Source of the DNA: CALBPI01 sp039033995
GTDB taxonomy: Bacteria > Pseudomonadota > Gammaproteobacteria > Steroidobacterales > Woeseiaceae
Assembly (NCBI GenBank): GCA_039033995.1
Contig: JBCCBP010000017.1
Coordinates: 4,196-68,195, forward strand
Direction of reading: 5' to 3'
DNA length: 64,000 bases
Position 1 is the first letter of the stretch, and every line of letters starts with the position of its first letter. Shown here piece by piece: positions 37,054 through 46,249 of this stretch. Under the pieces are notes generated by a model that did not search any database, was not told the origin of the DNA, and was given only the letters and a program-made list of their open reading frames with translations. The position numbers and the translations under genes were made by a program.

Positions 37054-38193
37054 TCAGCCGGAAGCGGACTGCGCGGACGCCGAGCCCGTCGCGTGCCAGA
37101 CGGCATCGATGGCGCCGCCGCCGAGGCAGGTGTCGCCATCATATAGTACGACATACTGACCGCATGCCACGGCCCACTGTAACGTTTCGAAGGCGACGAT
37201 CAATGCACCGTTTGCGTCGTAGTCAACACGACACCACTGGTCGGGCTGCCGGTGTCGAATCTTGGCGGTCAGACGTGCGCCAACCGGTGCCGCACCATTG
37301 ATCCAGTGCGGCGCATCGCAGCGCAGCCGATCATGATGCAAGTCGGGGTGCTGCTTATCTTGTGTGACGATCAGTGTGTTGCTCGGCAGATCCTTGCGGG
37401 CGACGAACCACGGCGCATCTGCGGCGTGTTTCTGGCCACCGATACCGAGTCCTTGTCGTTGCCCCAGCGTGTAGTACATCAACCCGCTATGAGTGCCGAC
37501 CAGCTGACCGTCGGTGTCCAGAATGTCGCCTGGCTGGGCTGGCAGGTAGCGACTCAGGAACTCACGAAACGGGCGTTCTCCAATAAAGCAAATGCCGGTG
37601 GAGTCCTTTTTACGGTGTGTGGCGAGACCGGCCTCCGTGGCGAGTTCGCGCACCCTGGGTTTGGCCAGCTCGCCAAGCGGGAACAGCGTGTTGGCGAATG
37701 CCGTACCAGGTACCGCATGTAAAAAGTACGTCTGGTCCTTGTTTGGATCGACACCTTTTAGCAGCAGCGTCTTTTCGGCGGATAGGGTTGTTCTCGCATA
37801 GTGACCGGTCGCCAGAAAGTCAGCGCCGAGCCGCTTCGCGTACTGCGCGAAGACGCCAAATTTGATCTCGCGGTTACACAATACGTCCGGGTTTGGTGTC
37901 CGTCCTCGTCGATACTCGTCGAGAAAATAGTCGAAGACGCGCTGGCGGTAGTCGCTGGCGAAATTGACGTGGTGCAACGGGATATCAAGCTGCTCGCAGA
38001 CACGGCGTGCGTCCTGCAGATCTTCTGCCGCGCTACAGTACTCGTCGTCCGCTTCCCAATTGGTCATGTGCAAGGCTTCGACAACCATCCCTTGTTGCTT
38101 CAGTAGCCAGGCAGTGACTGACGAGTCGACGCCACCGGACATGCCGACGATCACTCGTTTGCCAACGCGTTCCTGTTGGAGTAGGTCGTTCAT
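37054..38193 (-). CDS. mnmA: tRNA-specific 2-thiouridylase MnmA
   Basis: A 379-residue enzyme that thiolates wobble U34 of tRNA-Lys, -Glu and -Gln. It has the PP-loop GMSGGVDSSVTAWLL, the catalytic cysteines in PDVLCNREIKFG and STGICFIGERPF, and the conserved GHYA. In enterics the next gene towards purB is hflD; here hflD is absent and nudJ is the upstream neighbour. tRNA-Lys(TTT), one of its substrates, is encoded in this window. Confidence 0.96.
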   Translation of the reverse strand: MNDLLQQERVGKRVIVGMSGGVDSSVTAWLLKQQGMVVEALHMTNWEADDEYCSAAEDLQDARRVCEQLDIPLHHVNFASDYRQRVFDYFLDEYRRGRTPNPDVLCNREIKFGVFAQYAKRLGADFLATGHYARTTLSAEKTLLLKGVDPNKDQTYFLHAVPGTAFANTLFPLGELAKPRVRELATEAGLATHRKKDSTGICFIGERPFREFLSRYLPAQPGDILDTDGQLVGTHSGLMYYTLGQRQGLGIGGQKHAADAPWFVARKDLPSNTLIVTQDKQHPDLHHDRLRCDAPHWINGAAPVGARLTAKIRHRQPDQWCRVDYDANGALIVAFETLQWAVACGQYVVLYDGDTCLGGGAIDAVWHATGSASAQSASG

Positions 38194-38262
38194 ACGCTAA
38201 TGGTACGCGAGAGGCTCGGTTTGCGGCCAGTGCGCCCACCGCTTGCCGCCGCGAATGGACAA

Positions 38263-38766
38263 CTACAGCGGTGTTGCCAGCGAAGATATCGTGCGTTGCC
38301 AGTCGCGGCCTTCTGTCTGTTTTGGCACAAACAGCTGTTCGCGTCGACCGGCAAGGTAGTCGTCAATGGCGCTGAGAACCACAGGCGCGCGCAGTCGCTC
38401 TGCATCGGCGGCCAACGCGTCGCGACCGCGCCAGTGAACGGACAGAATGCCCGCGTCAAGCACCGCGGCTGGATCTTCAACCGTGGCACGGCCACAGTAA
38501 ACTAGGCGGATATTGCGCTGTTCCCGCTCGAAGTCCAGCCAGAGATAAGCACCGACAAAAGCTTCTGGCTCGAACTGCCAGCGAGTCTCTTCCATGACCT
38601 CGCGCGTGATGGCCTGCTCGGCAGACTCACCGGATTCGATATGGCCGCCTGGCAGATTGACGACAACACCATGGCGAGTTACTTCCTCGATACATAGGAA
38701 GCGACCATCGCGTTCTGCGATGCCCGATACCGTAATGTCAGTTGGAAAATGCTCGGTGTTTCTCAT
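38263..38766 (-). CDS. nudJ: Nudix hydrolase, NudJ-like phosphatase
   Basis: A 167-residue Nudix protein. The box lies at residues 41-63 (GHIESGESAEQAITREVMEET), with REVMEE as the metal-binding core; the final Gly of the consensus is Arg here. Location next to mnmA and similarity to the E. coli NudJ start (VSGIAERDGRFLCIEE) support the assignment. NudJ hydrolyses nucleoside tri- and diphosphates and the thiamine precursor HMP-PP. It lies 69 bases upstream of mnmA on the same strand. Confidence 0.85.
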   Translation of the reverse strand: MRNTEHFPTDITVSGIAERDGRFLCIEEVTRHGVVVNLPGGHIESGESAEQAITREVMEETRWQFEPEAFVGAYLWLDFEREQRNIRLVYCGRATVEDPAAVLDAGILSVHWRGRDALAADAERLRAPVVLSAIDDYLAGRREQLFVPKQTEGRDWQRTISSLATPL

Positions 38767-38795
38767 TGTTTTTGTGTGGTTATCCCTGGCTGCGC

Positions 38796-39302
38796 CTAAA
38801 GGTGCATATTGCGGAATTCGTTCTCGACTTCGCTGGCCGCCCAGATCTCATCGAACGTACGCAGATAGGTGCTCGCGACAGGCGGCGTGTAATCGTCGGC
38901 GATACCATCCCAACGCGTCGCATCAAGTCGATAAGCGATGGCTTTGTTATCTGCGATGCAATAAGCCTCCGGGACCTCCTTGTAGTCATCGTGTACGTTA
39001 CGAAACTCAATGAAACTGTTGAGCCTGCGGCCCATAGTCACTAGTCGATTGCCATTCTTAATGGCGCGGGTCGGGTCCGATATCAAGACCCGAACTCGTG
39101 CAAACCGCCGAGACAGGATGAGCTTTTTGACCGCCTCGAGGAAATCCGGGTGATCGTAAACACCGGGCTCCAGGTCGCGTGTCATGATCGAGAGCTTGCG
39201 TTCCGCTTCGCGACATATCGCCGTCGCAGCGTCCCGCATGTCAGCTCTTGATGACAGCACCCAGCGCTCACCAACTCTCGGTTGTTGCTCTGCCGCTGCC
39301 AT
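38796..39302 (-). CDS. conserved protein of unknown function near purB
   Basis: A 168-residue soluble protein without signal or membrane segments. Visible blocks are DAATAICREAERKLSIMTRDLEPGVYD, FARVRVLISDPTRAIKNGNRL and IEFRNVHDDYKEVPEAYCIADNKAIAYR. The pattern of strand-HDDYKEVPE-strand recalls phospholipase-D-like sensor domains, but no HKD motif is present. From memory, a similar gene follows the GNAT gene beside purB in pseudomonads. It is in the purB-roxA-GNAT-this-nudJ-mnmA series, 30 bases before nudJ. Confidence 0.65.
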   Translation of the reverse strand: MAAAEQQPRVGERWVLSSRADMRDAATAICREAERKLSIMTRDLEPGVYDHPDFLEAVKKLILSRRFARVRVLISDPTRAIKNGNRLVTMGRRLNSFIEFRNVHDDYKEVPEAYCIADNKAIAYRLDATRWDGIADDYTPPVASTYLRTFDEIWAASEVENEFRNMHL

Positions 39303-39365
39303 CGATAATCTGCTCCCTAGCTCGTTAATATCTCACGGCTGGCTGCAAGCAGGTTTCAGGCGGGG

Positions 39366-39788
39366 TCAGGTGCGAGTCATGCGCATCAAAGAGTGCTGTA
39401 TACCAGCCTCGTCGAATGGCTCCCCTTCCACCGCAAAACCGTATTGCGAATAAAAGCCGATTGCGTCGACTTGTGCATGTAGCCACGGAATTGCTTTGCC
39501 TTCCTGGACCGCGGCCACGATCAACGCTTCCAACAGTAGCGCCCCAACGCCTTTGCCGCGCCACGCGGGCAGTACTGCCATGCGAGTGATCTTACCGTTC
39601 GGTTGCAAGCGGCCGGAACCAACCGCGTCACGTTTTTCATTGATCGCGAGGAAATGCGTACTGGTTGCATCTTCATCGTCCCATTCATCGTGTTCAGGTA
39701 CGTTTTGCTCCTGAACAAAGACTTTTTGGCGAATTTCGCGGAGGATCGGTTCATCCTCTGCCCAGCTGGTTTGGCGGATCTGGATCAT
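39366..39788 (-). CDS. GNAT-family N-acetyltransferase
   Basis: A 140-residue acetyltransferase of the ElaA/YjcF type. The N-terminus IREIRQKVFVQEQNVPEHDEWD-like block is characteristic of that group, and the acetyl-CoA loop is ITRMAVLPAWRGKGVGALLLEALI with the R-G-x-G-x-G/A pattern. HAQVDAIGFYSQYGF is the C-terminal catalytic strand region. The substrate is unknown. It starts 12 bases after the roxA stop. Confidence 0.88.
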   Translation of the reverse strand: MIQIRQTSWAEDEPILREIRQKVFVQEQNVPEHDEWDDEDATSTHFLAINEKRDAVGSGRLQPNGKITRMAVLPAWRGKGVGALLLEALIVAAVQEGKAIPWLHAQVDAIGFYSQYGFAVEGEPFDEAGIQHSLMRMTRT

Positions 39789-39800
39789 AAAAACATTGGG

Positions 39801-40865
39801 TTATGTGAAGTCATTGTCGAATGCGCCGGCGCGTGCAAGCCAGTCGCGCAGATCGTGACAGTGCGAGGACGTGTCCCAGCGCCGATGGGCGCATAGTGTA
39901 GCAATGGACGGTTGTCTGTCGACCTCAAAACTCGCAGCGTGGCCGTTGGCAAATACCCAAAGCGCATGGTCAGCAATGCCGTAGGCCAGACGTGTCCACG
40001 GATGCGCCTGATCGCCGGAAGCGTGTGCGTTGGGTGTCAGCTCTGGTTTGCAGCGGCTCACCGCGCGACCAACGGCCTGCAGTTTATCGGCCGGCGAAGC
40101 GTTAATCGGTAGCGCCGCAAGCGTCTCAGCATCGATTTGACCAGGCGGATACAGCCGGTCTCGCAAAGCCGGTCGCCATCGTTGATCCAAAGCAACCGCG
40201 TCCGGGTCGATGCCCGCCAGCAGTGTGAGTTCACTCAGCGAGGGCGCCTGCAGACCGATCGACCAGGTGCTGCACAGTGTCTTGGCGACACCAAAATGCG
40301 CATGCCCGGGCGGGACATACAGGACGTCGCCTGCCTGGCAATCCAACCCGCTATCAAATACCGCATCGGTCAACAGGCGCAGACCGCCTGCGCTGACCTC
40401 GCGGTGTCCGGTACCTGTCTGCCATTCGCGTATGCCGTCGCCCTGCAGCAAGAACACATCGTAGCTGTCTCGGTGCGGGCCGACAGATCCTCCAGGTGCG
40501 GCAATACTGACCATAATGTCATCGACTAACCAATCGGGGACAAACGGGAACGCGTCGAGCAGTTCTCTCACCTCTGGCACATGCTTATCGACATCCTGCA
40601 CGAGCAGCGTCCAGTCCTGTCCAGGAAGTTGGGTCAGCGTTAACTCATCGAGCACGTCGCTATGCAGGTCGTAGCGGTCCTTCGACTGACGAAAAATCAA
40701 TCTGGCTTCTGTGTTGGGCTCCAGCGCCAGCCCGGCGATATCGTCGATGTCCAGCGGCGGCTGCCAGTGGGCGTTGCGTTTAAGTAGTGTCGGTCGCTGT
40801 TGCCAGCACTCGGTCGCAAAAGATGCGTCGGTATTGAACGCAGGTAAATCCGGCGTCAGCGCCAT
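39801..40865 (-). CDS. roxA: ribosomal protein uL16 3-hydroxylase (ribosomal oxygenase)
   Basis: A 354-residue JmjC-fold iron/2-oxoglutarate oxygenase of the YcfD/RoxA family, which hydroxylates an arginine of ribosomal protein uL16. Iron ligands are H131 and D133 in GPHRDSYDVF and probably H190 in VPPGHAHFG. The N-terminal FATECWQQRPTLLKR and the C-terminal winged-helix region are present. The gene lies five bases downstream of purB, as in other gammaproteobacteria. Confidence 0.92.
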   Translation of the reverse strand: MALTPDLPAFNTDASFATECWQQRPTLLKRNAHWQPPLDIDDIAGLALEPNTEARLIFRQSKDRYDLHSDVLDELTLTQLPGQDWTLLVQDVDKHVPEVRELLDAFPFVPDWLVDDIMVSIAAPGGSVGPHRDSYDVFLLQGDGIREWQTGTGHREVSAGGLRLLTDAVFDSGLDCQAGDVLYVPPGHAHFGVAKTLCSTWSIGLQAPSLSELTLLAGIDPDAVALDQRWRPALRDRLYPPGQIDAETLAALPINASPADKLQAVGRAVSRCKPELTPNAHASGDQAHPWTRLAYGIADHALWVFANGHAASFEVDRQPSIATLCAHRRWDTSSHCHDLRDWLARAGAFDNDFT

Positions 40866-40870
40866 GGCGG

Positions 40871-42271
40871 TTAGTCGCTGCTGCGGTTTGCCAATGCGGC
40901 ACGTGTCAGCGACGCCGCCAGGCCGGTGTAGCCTGCCGGCGTCATTGCACTGAGAGACTCGCGAGCCTCATCTGGAATGTCGAGCCCTGCTATGAACGCG
41001 GTGAGTCGCTCTGCCGTCATGCGCTCGCCGCGAGTCAACGCTTTTAGCTGATCGTAGGCATCGGCAACCCCATAGCGTCGCATCACAGTCTGGATGGGTT
41101 CCGCCAGTACCTCCCACGCGGCGTCGAGATCAGCGGCCAGCCGCTCAGCGTTGATGTCCAGCTTTGCCAGACCTTTCTCAAGCGACGCTACGCTGATCAG
41201 GACATGGCCGAGTGCGGCGCCCCAATTGCGCAATACCGTGGAATCGGTCAGGTCGCGTTGCCAGCGCGACACAGGCAGCTTGCTGGCGAGGTGTTCCAGC
41301 AGTGCGTTGGCCAGACCGAGGTTGCCTTCCGCGTTCTCGAAGTCGATCGGATTGACTTTGTGCGGCATGGTTGATGATCCAACCTCACCCGCGACAACAC
41401 GCTGCTTGAAGTAGCCGAGGCTGACGTAACCCCAGATATCGCGCGCCAGATCAATCAGAATCGTATTGATGCGAACGATGGCATGGGCGTATTCAGCGAG
41501 CCAATCGTGTGGCTCAATCTGTGTGGTCATCGGGTTGTGTGTCAGCCCAAGACGCTTGATCAAGGTGGCGCCAAGATTCGGCCAGTCGACTGCCGGGTAG
41601 GCGGCCAGGTGCGCGTTGTAGTTGCCGACCGCGCCATTGAATTTAGCGAGTACTGGGATATCCCTGAGCTGGGCGATTTGCCGGTCCAGTCGGACAATAA
41701 CGTTCGCTAACTCCTTACCGACGGTCGTGGGGCTTGCGGTCTGTCCGTGCGTACGGCTCAGCATCGGTGTGTCGGCCAGGGAGGCGGCCATTGCCGCCAG
41801 TGTATTGGCGATCGCGCGCAGTGCCGGCAGCAGCACTTCATCACGGGCAGCGCGTAGCATCAGCGCATAAGCGACGTTGTTGATGTCCTCGGACGTGCAG
41901 CCGAAGTGAATGAACTCGCTGATCGCGACCGCTGCGGTCGAATCACCAAAGCACTGTTTGATGTAGTACTCACAGGCTTTGACGTCGTGGTTGGTGGTGT
42001 GCTCGATGGTTTTGATGGTCTCGGCGTCGCTCGCCTCGAAGCGCGTGGCTAGCCGCTGCATCTGCTCGGAAATCGTATCGGGTATCTGGTTGAGTTCCGG
42101 GATATCGTCGGCTTGTGTCAGCACTTCCAGCCAGCGAATCTCAGTCAGAACCCGATAGCGGATCAGCCCGAATTCACTAACGTGCGGCCGCAGTGCATCC
42201 GTCTTGCGCGCGTAGCGACCGTCGGCAGGACTGAGCGCAAACAGAGGTGAATCAAAATCGGCATTTTTCAT
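40871..42271 (-). CDS. purB: adenylosuccinate lyase
   Basis: A 466-residue lyase acting twice in purine synthesis, on SAICAR and on adenylosuccinate. The fumarase/aspartase signature is GSSTMPHKVNPIDFENAEGN (about residue 297 onward). TTNHDVKACEYYI and HFGCTSEDINN are family blocks. It heads a same-strand series with roxA and is divergent from fumC across a 142-base gap that should hold both promoters. Confidence 0.97.
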   Translation of the reverse strand: MKNADFDSPLFALSPADGRYARKTDALRPHVSEFGLIRYRVLTEIRWLEVLTQADDIPELNQIPDTISEQMQRLATRFEASDAETIKTIEHTTNHDVKACEYYIKQCFGDSTAAVAISEFIHFGCTSEDINNVAYALMLRAARDEVLLPALRAIANTLAAMAASLADTPMLSRTHGQTASPTTVGKELANVIVRLDRQIAQLRDIPVLAKFNGAVGNYNAHLAAYPAVDWPNLGATLIKRLGLTHNPMTTQIEPHDWLAEYAHAIVRINTILIDLARDIWGYVSLGYFKQRVVAGEVGSSTMPHKVNPIDFENAEGNLGLANALLEHLASKLPVSRWQRDLTDSTVLRNWGAALGHVLISVASLEKGLAKLDINAERLAADLDAAWEVLAEPIQTVMRRYGVADAYDQLKALTRGERMTAERLTAFIAGLDIPDEARESLSAMTPAGYTGLAASLTRAALANRSSD

Positions 42272-42413
42272 AGTGGGTAACGCGTTTTTTCTGCGGTTAG
42301 GCGATGCGGCTTTACAAGATCCGCCAAACCCCTAATGATACACGCCTTGATTCCGCCAGGCGCCTTTGCAACGCGGCGCCTGGGCTCAGAATAGCGGGGA
42401 GGCCAGCTACGGC

Positions 42414-43802
42414 ATGAACAAGCAAGCGACACGGATCGAAAAAGACAGCATGGGCGAGTTGGAAGTGCCGGCGGAGGCGCTTTGGGCTGCTCAGACACAG
42501 CGTGCCATCAACAATTTCAAGATCAGCGGTGAGGCGATGCCCGCGAGTTTCATCATGGCGCTCGCGCGCGTGAAGTGGGCTGCTGCCGGCGCCAATGGTG
42601 AGCTCGGGTTGCTAGCCTCCGGTAAGGCGGCAGCGATCCAAAAAGCGGCCGCCGAGATCGTCAGTGGTCAACACCTCGATCAGTTCCCGGTCGACGTTTT
42701 TCAGACGGGTTCGGGCACCAGCTCAAATATGAATGCGAACGAGGTCATCGCGACGTTGGCCAGCCGCGCTGGCGACGCCTCCGTTCACCCTAATGATGAC
42801 GTTAACATGGGGCAGAGTAGCAATGACGTCATACCGACCACGATCCATGTCAGCGCCGCGCTCGGCGTGTCGGAGCGGCTGATTCCCGCGCTTCAGCATC
42901 TGTCCGCCGTACTCGAGAAGAAAGCTGAAGAGACCGATTCGGTCGTCAAGACCGGGCGTACGCATTTGATGGACGCCATGCCCGTTCGCCTGAGTCAGGA
43001 GCTCAATGCCTGGCGCACGCAGGTCGAGCAAGGCATCGCCCGGCTTAATAGTGTGCTCGATCGGTTGTTGGCCATCGCCCAGGGCGGGACAGCGGTCGGC
43101 AGTGGTATCAACGCACACCCGCGATTCGGGCAGAAAGTCGCGACATTACTCGCCGAACAGACCGGGCTGCAGTTCCGACCGGCGGACTCGTATTTCGAAG
43201 CGCTGGCTTGTCAGGACACAGCGGTAGAGCTTTCCGGGCAGATGCGTGTGGTCGCGGTGAGTTTGATGAAGATTGCGAATGACCTTCGCTGGATGAATTC
43301 CGGGCCGCTCGCAGGGCTTGGAGAGATCGCGTTGCCAGCCCTTCAGCCAGGCTCGAGCATCATGCCGGGCAAGGTGAATCCCGTCATACCTGAGGCCACC
43401 GCGATGGTCGCCGCGCAAGTGATCGGCAATGATGCTGCTGTCACCGTCGCCGGCCAAGCTGGCAGCTTTCAGCTCAATGTGATGCTGCCAGTCATTGCGA
43501 GGAATGTTCTCCAGTCGATTGAATTACTTAGCAATATATCAGTATCGTTAGCTGACGATGCTATCGCCGGGTTCACCGTTAACCAGGAAAATCTCGATCG
43601 CGCCCTGGGGCGCAACCCTATTCTCGTAACGGCACTCAATCCCGTGATCGGCTACGAATTGGGCGCCAAGGTCGCCAAGCAAGCCTACGCCGAAGGTCGG
43701 CCCGTCAAAGAGGTTGCGCTCGAGTTGACGGATCTGGACAGCGATGAGCTCGACAGATTGCTGGATCCCGCCAGTCTGACCGAGGGCGGTATCAAAAACT
43801 GA
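42414..43802 (+). CDS. fumC: class II fumarate hydratase
   Basis: A 462-residue oxygen-stable fumarase. The signature GSSIMPGKVNPVIPEA (about 313 onward), VFQTGSGTSSNMNANEVI and KTGRTHLMDAMPV are typical. The VIPEA ending instead of TQCEA is shared with aspartases, but DSMGELEVPAEALWAAQTQRA and overall length fit the fumarase branch found in many GC-rich bacteria; aspartase is a less likely alternative. The ATG at 42414 follows GGGGAGG; a TTG at 42366 is also in frame. Confidence 0.88.
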   Translation: MNKQATRIEKDSMGELEVPAEALWAAQTQRAINNFKISGEAMPASFIMALARVKWAAAGANGELGLLASGKAAAIQKAAAEIVSGQHLDQFPVDVFQTGSGTSSNMNANEVIATLASRAGDASVHPNDDVNMGQSSNDVIPTTIHVSAALGVSERLIPALQHLSAVLEKKAEETDSVVKTGRTHLMDAMPVRLSQELNAWRTQVEQGIARLNSVLDRLLAIAQGGTAVGSGINAHPRFGQKVATLLAEQTGLQFRPADSYFEALACQDTAVELSGQMRVVAVSLMKIANDLRWMNSGPLAGLGEIALPALQPGSSIMPGKVNPVIPEATAMVAAQVIGNDAAVTVAGQAGSFQLNVMLPVIARNVLQSIELLSNISVSLADDAIAGFTVNQENLDRALGRNPILVTALNPVIGYELGAKVAKQAYAEGRPVKEVALELTDLDSDELDRLLDPASLTEGGIKN

Positions 43803-43804
43803 TC

Positions 43805-44443
43805 GTGAACACGCTGACGGAGCAGCAACTACGCGCGGCTTTTAGTGACCATCGCTCGCCACCGGATCCCTTTGATATTGTGGCACCCGATAACGCGACG
43901 CCGTTCCCCGACGATTGGTTGGCGGACAAGCGAGAAGGGTTGCGCGTCGCAGCGATTCTCGTGCCCTTCGTGCGGGACGCCGATGGCGGGTTACACGTAT
44001 TGCTGACGCAGCGCGCCGCCCATCTCAAGCATCACGCCGGGCAAGTGAGTTTCCCCGGTGGCGCTCGAGAGCCTGGCGATACCAGTCTTGCCGATACGGC
44101 GATAAGGGAAGCCGCGGAGGAAGTTGGTTTGGCATCGGGTCGAACGGACGTCGTCGGCTACCTGCGGCCCCAGTGGACGATCAGCAACTACGCGATGACA
44201 CCCGTTATCGCTATCGTGGATGGTCCCGTCGACCTGACCTTGCAGGAGAGCGAGGTGGCCGACGCGTTCCAGGTGCCTGCAGAAGTCTTGCTGGATCGAC
44301 GGCGTCATCGGATTGAACGTCGCACGTCTCAGTCCATTGAATTCGATACCGTGGAGATTTTGTGGCGCGAGCGGCGCATTTGGGGAGCCACCGCGACCGT
44401 AATTAGTCGTATTACAAAAATAATGGAAAATAATGAGTTATGA
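43805..44443 (+). CDS. CoA pyrophosphatase, NudL-like Nudix hydrolase
   Basis: A 212-residue Nudix protein with the UPF0035/CoA-pyrophosphatase signature LLTQRAAHLKHHAGQVSFPGG directly before the Nudix box (residues 85-109, core REAAEEVGL). Family members cleave coenzyme A to 4'-phosphopantetheine and 3',5'-ADP. It starts with GTG two bases after the fumC stop and overlaps the mazG ATG by four bases, so fumC, this gene and mazG are one transcription unit. Confidence 0.9.
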   Translation: MNTLTEQQLRAAFSDHRSPPDPFDIVAPDNATPFPDDWLADKREGLRVAAILVPFVRDADGGLHVLLTQRAAHLKHHAGQVSFPGGAREPGDTSLADTAIREAAEEVGLASGRTDVVGYLRPQWTISNYAMTPVIAIVDGPVDLTLQESEVADAFQVPAEVLLDRRRHRIERRTSQSIEFDTVEILWRERRIWGATATVISRITKIMENNEL

Positions 44444-45204
44444 GCGATGTCAAGAAATTACTTGATATAATGGCAACCTTGAGAGATCCGCAGCGCGGTT
44501 GCCCCTGGGATCTTGAACAATCATTCGCGACGATCGTGCCGCATACGTTGGAAGAGGCGTATGAGGTCGCAGATGTGATCGAACGTGATGCACTGCATGA
44601 ATTGCCGGATGAGCTCGGCGATTTGCTGTTTCAGGTGGTGTTTTATGCCCAGCTTGGCAGCGAAGCCGGCTTGTTTACCTTCGACGATGTGACCGCCGCC
44701 ATCTGCGAGAAAATGATCCGTCGTCATCCACATGTCTTTGCCGCTGACGAGCGCGGCGACGCCGCCGGCCAACTGCGTCGCTGGGAGGATATCAAAGCGG
44801 CGGAGCGGGGCGCTCAGGTCGCCAGTGCGCTGGATTCGGTACCGGTGGGCTTGCCGGCACTGACGCGTGCCCAGAAAATCGGCAAGAAAGCCGGTCGCGT
44901 GGGCTTTGATTGGCCTGACCAGACCGGTGTCGCGCGCAAAGTCGCCGAGGAATGCGATGAGTTCGTAGCGGCTGCAGCGGACGCCGATCCTGATGCCATG
45001 GCGGATGAGTTGGGCGATATCCTGTTCTCCGTCGTACAACTCGGTCGCCACTCAGGGATCGATACCGAACAGGCGTTGCGTGCTGCGACACGCAAGTTCG
45101 AGCGACGTTTTCGCAGAATGGAGGCCGACAACGAGCAGCCGTTGGCGGAAATGTCTGACAGCGCGCTCGAAGCGGCCTGGCAACGGGCGAAACAGGCGGA
45201 CTGA
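44440..45204 (+). CDS. mazG: nucleoside triphosphate pyrophosphohydrolase MazG
   Basis: A 254-residue house-cleaning NTP pyrophosphatase with two MazG domains: the first near residues 30-100 (TLEEAYEVADVIE, LPDELGDLLFQVVFYAQL) and the second near 165-215 (KVAEECDEFVAAA, MADELGDILFSVVQLGRH), each with the EExxE-12-ExxD metal pattern. LRDPQRGCPWDLEQSFATI is the family N-terminus. ATGA overlap with the upstream Nudix gene. Confidence 0.95.
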   Translation: MSDVKKLLDIMATLRDPQRGCPWDLEQSFATIVPHTLEEAYEVADVIERDALHELPDELGDLLFQVVFYAQLGSEAGLFTFDDVTAAICEKMIRRHPHVFAADERGDAAGQLRRWEDIKAAERGAQVASALDSVPVGLPALTRAQKIGKKAGRVGFDWPDQTGVARKVAEECDEFVAAAADADPDAMADELGDILFSVVQLGRHSGIDTEQALRAATRKFERRFRRMEADNEQPLAEMSDSALEAAWQRAKQAD

Positions 45205-45299
45205 GCGACCACACAGCTATTCAGCATCGATTCAGGCAGACACGCCTATCCTAGGCTCCGAAGATTGAGTTCATCCAGCTTTTTACTACGGAGTACAAC

Positions 45300-45857
45300 A
45301 TGCGTAAGGCAACTGGATTAAAGATAGCGGGCGGTCTGGCGATCGCTGCGATGATGACCGCTCCGGCGCTTGCGGATCCTGTGCGCGTCGTGAGTCGCGG
45401 CTACCAGGCGACCGATCAGTACCGCTACGCACGCGTCGTGGACCTGAAACCGTTGATTCGTACAGTCGCAGTCGAAATTCCGGTCCGTGAATGCTACGAC
45501 CGACCGGTCACTTACGAAACACGCGATCGGCGCGGTGTCGGACGCACGATTGCTGGCGGTTTGATTGGCGGTGCCATCGGCCGACAGTTTGGCGATGGTC
45601 GCGGGCGCGATGCGATGACGATTCTTGGGAGCGTCATTGGCGCGTCGGCGGCGGCAGAAGGTGCCGAAACGCGGGTCCGCTCAGAAACGCGTGTCGAACG
45701 CTTCTGCGAGACGCGCTACGAGTATGAGCAGCGTGATCGTGTCGAAGGCTACCGGGTCACCTATGTGCTCGACGGTCAGACCTACACCACGCGCACATCC
45801 GAAGATCCTGGCAATCGAATTCGCGTCCGCGTCAGCGTGCAGCCACTCGTCGACTGA
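45300..45857 (+). CDS. glycine-zipper exported protein (17-kDa antigen-like)
   Basis: A 185-residue protein with a signal peptide (GGLAIAAMMTAPALA) and a glycine-zipper membrane-like segment, RTIAGGLIGGAIGRQFGDG through ILGSVIGASAAAEG (about residues 80-120). Two short basic/acidic domains flank it; the C-terminal one (YRVTYVLDGQTYTTRTSEDPGNRIRVRV) is the strand-rich part seen in such proteins. Presumed envelope location, function unknown. It is a single gene between mazG and the PepSY/two-component genes, preceded by a 95-base spacer and a GGAG site. Confidence 0.75.
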   Translation: MRKATGLKIAGGLAIAAMMTAPALADPVRVVSRGYQATDQYRYARVVDLKPLIRTVAVEIPVRECYDRPVTYETRDRRGVGRTIAGGLIGGAIGRQFGDGRGRDAMTILGSVIGASAAAEGAETRVRSETRVERFCETRYEYEQRDRVEGYRVTYVLDGQTYTTRTSEDPGNRIRVRVSVQPLVD

Positions 45858-45936
45858 GGATTCGGGCTGAACGGGCGGGCCGAGCAGTGTCGTTGTGACG
45901 TTGCAAAGCCCGCCTGAACACCGGAAAATTGCACAC

Positions 45937-46227
45937 GTGTCCAGATTCGCCGCCATCCTGCTGACTAGCCTTACGTTGCTCTGCGCCAACGCAGCGGCCT
46001 TGTCCGTTGATCGCTCGGCAGACGTGCGGGTGGCGGTGTCCTCGCCGGCTACGCCATTGGCCGCCGACCGGGTATCGCTTTCAGAAGCGGTCAAACAGGT
46101 ACGCAAGCGATATGGCGGGCGCATTCTGAGTGCCGAGACCCGGGGTTCTGGGGCGTCGCGGGTTCACGTGATCAAAGTACTAACCGAGAAAGGCCGCGTG
46201 CAAACGGTTCGCATCAAAGCGAACTAA
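45937..46227 (+). CDS. small exported PepSY-like protein
   Basis: A 96-residue protein with a signal peptide (FAAILLTSLTLLCANAAA) and one PepSY-like domain (SLSEAVKQVRKRYGGRILSAETRGSG then VHVIKVLTEKGRVQTVRI). I use the GTG at 45937 behind GGAAAA; a GTG at 45895 is in frame but gives an unusual extension before the signal. PepSY proteins are common just upstream of PhoPQ-like two-component pairs and may modulate the sensor in the periplasm. It is 22 bases before the response regulator. Confidence 0.78.
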   Translation: MSRFAAILLTSLTLLCANAAALSVDRSADVRVAVSSPATPLAADRVSLSEAVKQVRKRYGGRILSAETRGSGASRVHVIKVLTEKGRVQTVRIKAN

Positions 46228-46249
46228 GCAGCGGACCGAGTGAACGATC

